Positions 53,291 to 63,049 of a stretch of DNA of 64,000 bases are shown here, piece by piece. The notes under the pieces were generated by a model. It did not search any database. It saw nothing but the letters and a program-made list of their open reading frames with translations, and was not told the origin of the DNA. This DNA is from Cervus elaphus. Its lineage: Eukaryota > Chordata > Mammalia > Artiodactyla > Cervidae. Position 1 is the first letter of the stretch, and the number at the start of each line of letters is the position of its first letter. The stretch spans positions 125,957,669 through 126,021,668 of the forward strand of contig NC_057819.1 of the NCBI RefSeq assembly GCF_910594005.1. The letters are read 5' to 3'. Position numbers and translations under genes: made by a program.

Positions 53291-54140
53291 GCAGTGAGCC
53301 ATCTCCTGTGCTTCAGAGGGGTCAGTGAGGATTTTTTCTTTTTACCAAAAAGGATGAAAGACCAGACGATGGCACCATGCGGGGGCTTCAGACAATACAG
53401 TGAATTGGCTGCTGGCTTCTCACTGCACCTGCGGGCACGAGGCCCCACAGCCCGTGAAAAGCCAGGGAGGAAAGAAAGTTCTTCTGGATGTTCGGCAGCT
53501 GCTCTCGCCAGCTTTGATTCCTCTGGATGGCTTTGGAGGGGCTGCCCCGTGGGGCTGGGGGTCGGGAGGAAGGAGTGCTCATCTCAAGCCTTGGCCGCCC
53601 TGTCTGGCACTTGGCCCTCACCAGTGTGGCCTCTGTAGGAATTCAGACACGGCTCTGTCTGTTTGATAAGAATGAACCAGATTCATTGACTTTGACTAAG
53701 CTCGCGGAAGGCCAATGACTGGACAACTGATCTACCTGCACGGAGTGGAAGCCCATGCTGTGCCGTGCCCTGATTCGAGAGCGACGGGGGAGACCTGCAA
53801 AATAAGGTCAGCCCTTGGTGTCAGCAACTCATGGAGTGAGTCCGCTCAGCTATGATCCCAGGAAGATGGCTCACAGCCTGAGAGGAGTATAAAGGAGCAG
53901 AGGGTGGTGGGCTGCAGGCCGTGCTCCTTGGGTCACGAGAGTGATCAGAGGGCTTTATCTCTGGCTCTCAGCTGTGTACCCCCCACCACCCACTTACACC
54001 CCATCACCGGTGTATACACGATGCAGGGACACCTTTCATGGCCTCCTCTCTGACAGCCTTGCTATTCTCCACCTTGAACCAGTGTCCCCAACCAAATCCT
54101 ATTACAGATCCTTCTGGGCTTTCAGTCCTAGGGGATGGTG
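53291..54140. other. Unique DNA, no gene seen
   Basis: Short frames on both strands. 'cattgactttgactaagctc' (53677-53698) is a small AT-rich spot. Confidence 0.5.
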
Positions 54141-54383
54141 TGTGCCTACATGCTAAGTCGCTTTAGTTGTGTCCAACTCTATCAGCCCCATGGATTGTAG
54201 CCTGCCAGGCTTCTCTGTCCATGGGATTCTCCAGGCAAGAATACAGGAGTGGGTTGTCATGCCCTCCTCCAGGGAGGCTCCAAAGCCTGTGAAATCTTCC
54301 TGACCCAGGGATTGAACCCATGTCTCTTAGGTTTCCTGCATAGGCAGGCAGGTTCTTTATCACTAGCATCACCTAGGAAGCCC
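54141..54383 (-). repeat. Bov-tA SINE, antisense, with internal insert
   Basis: 'gctaagtcgctttagttgtg' to 'catcacctaggaagccc'. About 22 bp of extra sequence ('ggctccaaagcctgtgaa') separates 'cctcctccaggg' from 'atcttcctgaccc', where the usual element has only a few bases. Confidence 0.92.
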
Positions 54384-54899
54384 TTTTGAATCAGGCTGAA
54401 GTCCTTCCACCCAGTAATGGTTTTCAGAGAGTGGTGTTCTGGTAAATGTTTAACTCTCAGCTCTCTGAAAAACCAGTGTGTATGCATTTATTATCAATTT
54501 TCCTGATCGAAAAGCACACATTTACAAAAAATAATAACATACACAATACTCCCTATTGTAAATCCTATATGATGAGTTATTATTCAGAATGGTTTTGCTA
54601 ATATTTTTTTTCTGTGCTCTTGTATTTGTAACCAACCTATGGTTGCAATGCAACCCAAAATTGATCATCTTTTTTTTGTTGTTGTTCTTCACAGTGTAAT
54701 AGCATTAAATCCATTTTAATGTGAATCTGTATGAACATTCTCTCTGTCACTTTCTTAGGTCTAGACAACCAATAAAACTATGTGAATCAAACTCTGGTTC
54801 ATAGTTTGCCGGTTTCCGTGGTATTTTCTGTGGTGTGGATCTTCCTTCAAACAGCAGATTTCAAACTAACCACATGACGTCCTTGAACTCAGAGCTGGA
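54384..54899. other. AT-rich unique DNA
   Basis: About 500 bp is AT-rich ('tttattatcaattttcctga', 'gtgtaatagcattaaatcca'). Part may be decayed L1 or L2, but I cannot align it to a family from memory. Confidence 0.4.
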
Positions 54900-55115
54900 A
54901 GGAGACGTGGGCTAGTCAGCACTGTATACTATTTCCACCATCTCGAGCGTACCGCTAAAAATAAAATGTAGTGAAATTATTAGGAAGTGGAGAACTTTGC
55001 ATTTTTTATTTCCACGGTTTATTCATAAAATTTATTTAATTGGAAGTTTAATTTTTAACTGTTGGATTTAACAACCAGCTGACAGGATTCCTGAGGAGTG
55101 AATAATTGGGTCTCT
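54900..55115. promoter_or_regulatory. Candidate conserved noncoding element
   Basis: AT-rich with 'tttatttaattggaagttta' (55030-55049), 'ggatttaacaaccagctgac' (which includes an E-box 'cagctg') and 'gtgaataattggg'. GC-rich DNA follows at once. Enhancer role is inferred. Confidence 0.4.
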
Positions 55116-55765
55116 GGGGCAGGTAGAAGCCGGCTCCAGCACACCGCTGCCCACCTCTGAGAGCGTTCTCTGCCTGGCCTTCTCTCTCCTCAGGCTTCTC
55201 GCTCTTTACTCTGCTCGGGCAGGGTTTCTTTGAGCTCTTCCAGCCCTCTGAGCTTCACCCCTGTCTTGGCTCTGCTTGGAACTCCTTGTGCCTTTGCCCA
55301 GACACCTCTGCCTTCCCCTGCCCTGCCCTCCTCCCCTCTTCCCTCTTCTTCCTTTCCCTTTTTACTGCTTGTAGATTCCAACCTAGGACCCTGGGGTTTA
55401 AATTACTCCCATTATTTTCTTACCTCCAGTTGCCGCAAATAACATCACTGCCAGCTCCTTGTAATTGTCATGGAGACTTCTCCGCATTTACCCTGGATTC
55501 CGCCTGCCCTTGCTGGCGGTGCAGAGGCGAGGCTCTGCTGGCGGTGCAGAGGCTCGGGCAGTGCAGAGACAAAGAGCAGTGGTGGAGGGGGCCGGGGGAG
55601 CTCTCCCTTCTGGCCACGCCGTCCCCCCTCCCCCCCCCCCCGCCGTGTGGCAAGGGCTGGGTTGCGGGTTGAATAAGAAATGGCATTTGGATGACTTTGT
55701 GGTTCCCCCAGCTTTTTGCCTTCAACAAAGGCATTATCAGAAGGTCACGTCAAGAACAGAAATCT
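55116..55765. other. GC-rich unique DNA with small tandem repeat and C-run
   Basis: 'ctggcggtgcagaggc' is repeated 24 bp apart (55513 and 55537). A C-run of about twelve follows at 55630-55641. No exon is supported. Confidence 0.55.
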
Positions 55766-56110
55766 GGGCTTCCCTGGGGGCTCGGTGGCGAAGACTCCAC
55801 CTGCAGGAGACACTTGTTCAATCATTGATCCCAGAAGATCCCACGTGCTTCGGAGCAACTAAGCCCCATGCAGCATGACTACTGAGCCTGGGCTCTAGAG
55901 CCCAGGAGTCACAACTACTGAACCCATGTGTCGCAACTACTGAGGCCCATGTGCCCTAGAGCCCGTGCTCCCCAACAAGAGAAGCCACTGCAGTGAGACG
56001 CCTGTGCTCTGAAATGAAGAGTAGCCCTTGCTCTCCGCACCTAGAAGCAGCCCAAGCACAGCAACAAAGACCCAGAGCAGCCAAAAATTTGAAGGAAAAA
56101 AAAAAAAAAG
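55766..56110 (+). repeat. CHR-1-type SINE, full length, with 12-bp TSD
   Basis: The head 'gggcttccctgggggctc', a degenerate B box 'gttcaatcattgatccc', the body 'gcaactaagccccatgcagc', 'cgcaactactgaggcccatg' and an A13 tail are present. 'gaacagaaatct' is duplicated exactly at 55754-55765 and 56111-56122. Confidence 0.93.
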
Positions 56111-56676
56111 GAACAGAAATCTTTGAGGAGAGTAACAAAAGTGGCCAAGAAATTAGGAAGAGGAAGTATGAAAAAAAGTCTAAGGAAACCAGGATTTTCC
56201 CCATCCTCATTCTAGATCAGGCCCCTCCTCCTTAGGGGCCCCAAACCATCGCACCAACACCATCCTTCCCCAAGCTTCTCCTCCTTGCATCCACGTAGTC
56301 ACTCTGGATGTGTCCTCCATCTCCCTTCCTCCTCATATCCAGGCACTCAGGACTCTCTCCCAGAGTCCAGAACCCTCGCTTCCCTCCTGGATCTCTGCCT
56401 GGGGTGGAGGGGCTGTCTACCCTCAGCTGGATATGATAACAGCATCCTCCCTGGGCCTGCTGACCATGGCCTTGCCTCTCCCACCAAGTCCCCTCCATCC
56501 CCAGGTCCCTTTCACCTGCTCCCCAAGACCCAGCCTCAGACCTGCTACAGTCCTTCAGCCACCCGCTGGCTCTCTCTTTCTCTGGTGCCACTGCCAGGCC
56601 GCCTGTCCCCCACTGTTCCTGGCTTTCATGACTTTATTGCCTGGTGGCTAAATAAGCCTTCCCTCTGCTCCTCTTG
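56111..56676. other. Unique C-rich DNA
   Basis: Frames of 113-130 codons on the plus strand are Pro/Leu/Ser-rich and unsupported. Part of 56600-56676 may belong to the L2 listed next. Confidence 0.45.
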
Positions 56677-56880
56677 AGCTTCCCTGGAGGAGTGATAAAG
56701 AATCCACCTGTCCGTGCAGGAGATGTAGGTTCGATCCCTGGGTCGGGAGATCCCCTGGAGAAGGAAATGGTGACCCACTCCAGTATTCCTGCCTGGGAAA
56801 TCTCATGGACAGAGGAGCCTGATGGGTTATAGTCCATGGGGTCGCAAAGAGTCAGACAGGACTTAGTGACTAAAACATAC
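56677..56880 (+). repeat. Bov-tA SINE, sense
   Basis: The head 'gagcttccctggaggag', the intact B box 'ggttcgatccc', the body 'cactccagtattcctgcctg' and the tail 'aggacttagtgactaaaaca' are all present. Confidence 0.94.
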
Positions 56881-57100
56881 CACACCTACTCCCACCTGGC
56901 CAACTCCTTTTTATCCTTAAACCCAGCTCTGTCATCCCCTGGTTCAAGAGGACTTCCCTGATACTTACCTGCCCAGAAGAGATCAGAGCCCCTCCTCCAT
57001 GACCTCTCTGCAGAAGGGCCTGTCTTGTCTTAATCTTCACATGGTCATCACTCAGCACAGGTATATAGAAGGCCAGCACTAAGGGCACATTGAATAAAAG
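56881..57100 (+). repeat. L2 LINE 3' region
   Basis: 'ctggccaactcctttttatc', 'aagaggacttccctgatact' and the end-like 'gcactaagggcacattgaat' follow the L2 3' order. Confidence 0.65.
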
Positions 57101-57384
57101 GAACAAGACCTTTGGGGGATGGGGCAGAGAGCAGAAGGGCTGGTCCATGCGGATACCCACTGCCCTTTGCTGAATGAACAGGGGAGTGGTACATGAGGAG
57201 GGTGTGTGAGCAGGGGTGAGTGTGGCCATGTGTTGATGTGGGGAGCGCTGCCTGGGTGTAAAGGCAGGTGTGCTCCTGGCTTACAAGCATACATGTGGTG
57301 CGTGGGGTGAGCATTCTTCATAATGGCCTTATTTTGGCTTCTCAAAATTGGCTCCTGATGTGCTCAAGTGGGTCCCTGGCATCT

Positions 57385-57620
57385 CTGAGGCTGGAAATTC
57401 CGGATGCTGCAATAATTGTTCTAGCTAATTGCCAGGAAGCAACAAACAAGAGGGTTTTTTTTTTCTCTCCTCCTTAACCGGATTTTGTTATGCTAATTAG
57501 AGTTGTATAAGGTGTTGCTCTTGAACCTGGAGAGTAAGAGAAACATTTGCAGTAATACCTGGGAAGCTGCCATGAAGTCACTTATTACTTTAATGAGGTT
57601 CTGGTCATTCGAGAGATGCT
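57385..57620. promoter_or_regulatory. Candidate conserved noncoding element
   Basis: 'aataattgttctagctaatt' (57410-57430) and 'atgctaattag' (57490-57500, overlapping octamer- and homeodomain-like cores) lie in an AT-rich, repeat-free block that also has 'cttattactttaatgag'. This is one of the clearest of the series. Confidence 0.45.
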
Positions 57621-57890
57621 CCAGTTTGGGGCATCTGTGTGTGCAGATGCGTGTGAGAGCGTGCATGTGTGCACGTACCCGAGTGGGTGTGTGTGTTTGC
57701 ATGTTATTTGAAGGGCCTGCCTTGTGCTTTGACACTTGCACACTGGGCTGGGAGGGGGGCATGTTTTGTACCCCCCTCCCAAGAAATCCTCTCTCTCAAC
57801 CCCTCCTGGGTGTTGGGGGCTGGTGATCAGGAAGTCAGGAGAAGTAATGAGCTCATACATTCCGGTCCTCACTTTTCAAGTCTCTTACCA
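57621..57890. other. TG-rich then unique DNA
   Basis: 'gtgtgtgcagatgcgtgtga' and 'gtgggtgtgtgtgtttgc' form a loose TG-rich stretch. The rest is unassigned. Confidence 0.5.
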
Positions 57891-57900
57891 GTGTTAATTA

Positions 57901-58138
57901 GGGCTTCCTAGGTGGCATTAGTGGTAAAGAACTGGGGTACCAATGCAGGGAGATATAAGAGATGCTGGTTTGATCCCTGGGTCAGGAAGACCTCCTGGAG
58001 GAGGGCATGGCAAACCACTCCAGTATTCTTGCCTGGAGAATCCCATGGACAGGGGGGCCTGGTGGGCTACAGTCCACCATGGGGTCGCAAAGAGTCAGAT
58101 ATGACTGAAGTGACTCAGCAGACAGCACATACAACAAT
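57901..58138 (+). repeat. Bov-tA SINE, sense, full length, with 9-bp TSD
   Basis: The head 'gggcttcctaggtggcatta', the B box 'ggtttgatccc', the body and the tail 'gactgaagtgactcagcaga' are present. 'tgttaatta' is duplicated exactly at 57892-57900 and 58139-58147, so the SINE landed in an AT-rich target. Confidence 0.95.
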
Positions 58139-58147
58139 GTTAATTAA

Positions 58148-58779
58148 ACGCCAACCACAATTTTCCAGATTAGAAAGTGAGGGGGAAGCCATTTTTCTCT
58201 GCAGCCCCAGCGAGGGGATTGAGGAAGAGGAGATCGGCCTCGTCTTTGACTTTGACTCAGCCCTTGCTCCTTCCCCTGCCCCCCAAATCCCAGGCCTTTC
58301 CCACCACCAGTTCTCTGGTGGAAAAACACATTTAGAGGCACCAGGAAGAGGGCGGGTCTCCATCACGGGGAGGCGGGCGGTGAGCCTGGAGAACAGTTTG
58401 CAGGGTCCTGGTGCTGTTTTCAAGGAGCCTTAAGGGAACCACCCAGACCCCACGGCCACTTTGGTGGTGCAGGTGGAGTGTGAGGGCTGGGGCCGCAAGA
58501 GGGCTGTCCTCATCCACCCAGGAGCCTTCCTCCCCCTTGCTCCTCTGCCTCCAGCCCCAGGGGCCCATCCCAGGGACCTATTCCTGAGACACGGGCTCTC
58601 ACTTTCTGGCTGAATACACCCCATTCTCCCCTCCTGTCGTCCCCCATCCCCTTCCCCATACCCCATACATAGCTTCAAAGCCTCCAGCTCAGGGAAGCTC
58701 ATGGAAGCTCCTCAAGACTGCAAACCTCACAGAAGCCCTAGATGTCAGCTTGGCCTGATTTTCTAATTTCATCTCCTAC
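58148..58779. other. Unique DNA, no gene seen
   Basis: Short frames on both strands and no repeat recognised. Confidence 0.5.
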
Positions 58780-58920
58780 AAGCTTTTGGGATGCTAACGT
58801 GATTAAGTTCTTCACACAATTTATTAGCATCATGTTGGAAATCCAATAGTATATTATACTGTCTGAGTAATCCAATTAGCAAAACGTATTTATTTAATGG
58901 GAACATTAGCCACACGCGAT
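58780..58920. promoter_or_regulatory. Candidate conserved noncoding element
   Basis: 'gctaacgtgattaagttctt', 'acaatttattagcatcatgt', 'gtaatccaattagcaaaacg' and 'tatttatttaatgggaacat' give four homeodomain-type cores in 140 bp of repeat-free sequence, with GC-rich DNA on both sides. Confidence 0.5.
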
Positions 58921-59023
58921 CCCATACCAAGTCCCGTCCCAGCCAGCCTGGCTGTCCACGCTTTCCCCTGGTGGGAGGGGCACTGGGTTAGCAGGAGCAA
59001 TTGTGAAGGAGAGGGAGGCCGCC

Positions 59024-59246
59024 GGGCTTCCCTGGTGGTGCTAGCGGTAAAGAACCTGCCTGCCAAGGTAGGAGATGGAAGAGACCGGAGTTCGATTCCT
59101 GGGTGCAGAAGATCCCCCGGAGGAGGGCATGGAGACCTACTCTAGTATTCTTGCCTGGAGAATTCCATGGACAGAGGAGCCTGGCGGGCCACAGCCCATG
59201 GGGTTGCAAAGAGTCAGACATGATGGAAGCGACTTAACACACACGC
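59024..59246 (+). repeat. Bov-tA SINE, sense, full length
   Basis: The head 'gggcttccctggtggtgcta', the B box 'gttcgattcc', the body 'tctagtattcttgcctggag' and the tail 'catgatggaagcgacttaac' are present. Confidence 0.94.
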
Positions 59247-59299
59247 AGGGAGGTTATGGGGTGGGGCAGAGGTGTAGGGTGGCCCTGACTTTAGCCTAA

Positions 59300-59385
59300 G
59301 CAGATATTAGCACCCCCACTTCACAGATGAGGGAACAGGCAGCTGCCTAAGATTACCGGGCATCGAGGGTCTGAAGCTTGAGTTT
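59300..59385 (-). repeat. MIR SINE core, antisense
   Basis: 'acttcacagatgagggaaca' and 'gcctaagattaccgggca' are reversed MIR core. Confidence 0.65.
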
Positions 59386-59989
59386 TTGCCACGTGAACGC
59401 CCTCGTGCCTGGTCTGTTTTTGTCTCTCTAGGGAGGGTGGAGGGGGAGTGATCGGGGTTGGTGCCGTCACCCACTCCCTTTCTGGTGGACGTTGAAAAGG
59501 GACTGTGGCCAAGGGACGAGGATCCCAGCTAATCCGAGCATCCTAAATGGCTGGTGGGGGTTCACCCCCTTTCCCGGTGCAGCTCCGGTGGGGAGGAGCA
59601 CGGTGGGTCCTCAGTGCTGCGGGGAGGTGAAGGGAGAGGCGTGAGCAGGTGTGCTGGCCTCCTGCCAGCAGGAGTAACAAGAACACAAAGGGCCCTCCCT
59701 CCAGGGCTGGGCGCTCCAGGCTGCATCCTCCAGGCTCTCTCTCCCTGCCAGGATCAGCCCCTGTGCACAGCGCCCCACTCGCCAGAGGCCCCCAGACACC
59801 CAGAAGGACACCCCCAGCCGCAGACTTGGGGCTCCTGGAATCACAGCAGACCCTCGGGCTCCCCCTTTCCTCTGCCCACAAATCGCATTTTTAAGGCTCC
59901 CTATGGAGTCCCCCGCCCCTCCCGCCTGCGCGCCCCCAGACTAATCGCTGCGGTGTTCTGCCTTCCACATTAATGACAGGTGTGCCGGG
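59386..59989. other. Unique GC-rich DNA
   Basis: GC-rich with moderate CpG near 59910-59950 ('cctgcgcgcccccag'), but not dense enough to call a CpG island. Frames here are mirrored on both strands. Confidence 0.45.
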
Positions 59990-60200
59990 GAAGAAGGCCA
60001 CCTCCTGCCAGTGGGTTTCGCTGACATCACACCGCTCAGCGCCAAGCAGCACACCCTAAGGCAACTGAAATCCTAATAGGTTCCTCTAACTGTCTCCTGC
60101 ATCAATTTTGACACCAGGCGCTTTCTTCTTCCTCCCCACAGCTCGCTTTATAACTCTGTCATTGTCATTGATTTTGACTAAAAGAGGGAGAAAAGGCCTG
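59960..60200. promoter_or_regulatory. Candidate conserved noncoding element
   Basis: 'cacattaatgacaggtgtgc', 'cgctgacatcacaccgctca' and 'catcaattttgacacc' precede 'gtcattgtcattgattttga', in which TGTCA/TTGAC-type TALE half-sites recur. Repeat-free, and adjacent to GC-rich sequence. Confidence 0.4.
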
Positions 60201-62751
60201 CTCGTGCTATTACTGGGCAAAGTCAGGGAGGCAGAGAGCTCTGGGGAGAGCCGGGCCAGGGGCCAGGAGCCGGGGACCGGGGGTCGAAGCAGGAGGCGGC
60301 CCGTGGGTTCTCTGGGGAAGGGTCAGTGAGGGGTCCAGGGGGCTGGGCGCGATGGCAGCGGACCAAGGCCCCTGGGGAGCCCTCTGCCACCTCCTCCCTC
60401 CACCCGCGATCTCAGGGCACCCCAGTGGTACACCCGGGGGAGGTGGCATGGATGGTTCCATTTCAAAATGTGCCCATCTGGGCGCTAACAACAAAGAGAG
60501 GCTGAGTCAGTCAGTGCCCCCCACTCCCCCAGCACACAGCACGTTTAGCTTAAGGCCAGGATGCGGGGAGTTGTATGCAGCCCTCTCTGAGACCCCTGAC
60601 CGGAAGCTCTCTCTTCAAGGGGAGGGACTGAGCATCCTCCCCTCCCCGAGGACCCGTGGTCTTTCTAACTCTGAGGAGGGCAGGGAAGGGCAGGGCTGGG
60701 GTGGGGGGCGGTCCTGCTGGAAGGGCAGGGGTGGGCTGACCACCCTGCTCTTTCTTCCCTTCCCTGCTCCTATGTTTTCTCTGCCCCACCTGCTACAGGC
60801 CAGGAAGTGCCCCCATCACAACCTGGTAGAGTGAACCACCTTTCCATTTCCGAGGTGTCCAATTCTTCTGGGCACCTCCTCCTTCACTGAGTCCCAAAGG
60901 GCATGTCCGAAGTCCGGCTCTGTCCAAGTCCAGAGAAGGACACAGAGAAGCTCTGAGGGGCCTCCCACATGGCAGAGACCCCTCGCCAGTGGGGCCCTCT
61001 GGACAGGGGCCAACCAAAGCCCTCCTGTGGGGTGAGAGTTCTGCTATGTCGGGCAAACAAGGGGGCAGCCCATAAAGGATGACCCGCAGACAGGGCAAGT
61101 TGCGGGGCAGGGGCGCCTGGTGACAAAGCCTGACATCGGGCTACATGGATCCTAGGAATCCTTTGTTGGGAGCTATGTCCTCTGGGGCCAGAGCTATTGG
61201 CCCATTGAAACCACGTGGAGAGATTCCCCTCTATGGGTATTCAGGGCACCTGAGAAGCAGGACCTCCAGAGCAAACTGCTTTCAAGCTGCTCTGTTCTTT
61301 CCAGTGGCAGTTTTCATCAACCGTGCGGCCAGATGTTGTTTCACTGGAATGGCTGGATAGCGCTTTCACCATCTTTTGATCAAATCCTTTGACCACCGAT
61401 GCACCCCCATTTCTGGCTTGAAAAAATGCCTTGACGGGGAGGAGGGGTGGGTGCAGACCCCTCCAGGTGACAAGGTTCTGGTCCTGGAGGAGGGCAATCG
61501 GGGCAGGCGCCTTCCTTGGGGAGGGGTCTTTTGAGGGGCGAGTAGAGCCCCTGTGGATGGGCTCCTGCAGGCTGGGTAGAAACAGTGATGCCACTGCCTG
61601 CCTTCCGGGGTGCCTGTCAGCTGGTTCATTGCACCTGAATGTCCTGGACCCCGAGGGGCAGCTCCTGCTTGTCCTGTCTCCATTCTCCTGTGGGCACAGG
61701 TAAGCGGGCATCTCAGGGCCGGGTTTCAGATGCTACTTCCCAATGGGACAGTCATGCACCCACCTCACTCATGGTGGCCCTGCGTGAGGAGCTGGCTCTT
61801 GTGGGATCTGCCCAAGCCAAGCTGGCAGTTTTCTGCATTTGCAAAGCCAGGGTAGAGAGAACGTGGGAGGGGCAGCTTCTGGCCCCAGGCGTCTTGGCAG
61901 CTCTTTTCTGGCCAGAATCGATCTCCACCTCTGCCCAGAATCGACCTCCACCTCTGCCATTGGTCCTTCTGTCTCTTGCGGGCAAAGCGGGGTGCAGTGC
62001 CTGTTCTCAGGGGTCTGCTCAGTTGCCCCACCCAGGCTGCCCAGCAGAAGTCGTGCCCACCAGCTTAGGGGGCCATCCTGACCTGAGGCTGCCTCGCCAC
62101 TGTACTGAGGGCCTCCACGCAACGTAGCTGTGGTGTCATTTATCCTGTCTGCTGCCAGCTTGGCTGGCCCTCCTCTCCTCCTCAGGGCTTCGGCCTTTCC
62201 CAGGGCCCTGTTCTTGCTGGAAGAGCAGGGGGGCACCCTGGCCCTGGCTCTCCCCCATCCCGTCTCCTGGAGTGCAGTGTCTGGTGGCTGCAGGCAGCCC
62301 AATGCTGGCTCAGCCAGTGGGGAAATGAACAGCCTTCTGGAGCGCCAGCTTCCTGAGGGCAAGCCCCGCTGGCATCTCCAGTTACCCATCCAACACCCAG
62401 AGCAGCGTCAGGCATGGAGCAGAGCTCAGGGCACACGGTGCACAGATCAGTGATCAGAGAGGTTTCCCCCAGCCAGAGTGGGCACGTTTGCACTCTTGCC
62501 ACAGAACAGAAGCCTGACTTCTGGGAGGCCCTGGGCCCTGGGGAGAGAAGGCTCAGATGTGGGGTGAGGTGGCTGTGTGGTGGGATGGATGGCAGAGAGC
62601 CTGAGGGTCGGGAAAAGCAGGGGAGTGAGGGCAGACCTTGGAGAACTCCAGAGAGGCTAGATCAGCAGTGACTCACTTATTAGGAGTCCCTCCTATGGCC
62701 AGAGTAGCGGATAGGCCACCCCTTTGGAGTAGCTACAAGACTAGGAGGCAG
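60201..62751. other. Unique GC-rich DNA with one small tandem duplication
   Basis: A 206-codon minus frame (61769-62389) and a 160-codon plus frame (60352-60834) are open but show no domain or splice structure. 'ccagaatcgatctccacctc' is repeated with one change 23-24 bp on (about 61913-61958). Confidence 0.5.
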
Positions 62752-62962
62752 TGTTGCATGGTATTTAGAGCACAGGCTTTGCATGGTCCATCTCGCTGTG
62801 TGACCTTGGGGAGATGTCACAAGCTCTCTGTGCCTCTTTCCCCATTTGTTAAATAGAAATGACTTCAACAACAATAACAATGCCTTTGCAGAGGCATAAT
62901 GAAGATTCAGTGTGATGGTGCATGAGAATGCTTTAAGTAGTGCCTAGCACACGGCGAATTTT
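62752..62962 (+). repeat. MIR SINE, full length, sense
   Basis: 'tatttagagcacaggctttg', 'ctgtgtgaccttggggagat', 'tctgtgcctctttccccatt' and 'gtgcctagcacacggcgaat' run from tRNA-like head through core to the 3' end. Confidence 0.88.
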
Positions 62963-63049
62963 TGTTTTTAGAGAATTTTACTTATAAATTCTACTGGAAC
63001 CTCAAATCAGGTAATACAAGATACATTTTAAACACAGCTAATTTTAAAT

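Noticed and set aside
59540..60400. Possible CpG island or promoter
   Set aside because: GC is high but CpG density by eye is only moderate, and no adjoining exon is seen. A computed observed/expected CpG would decide it.
61769..62389. 206-codon minus-strand open frame
   Set aside because: No domain or codon-bias signal visible. The opposite strand is also open over much of the same stretch.
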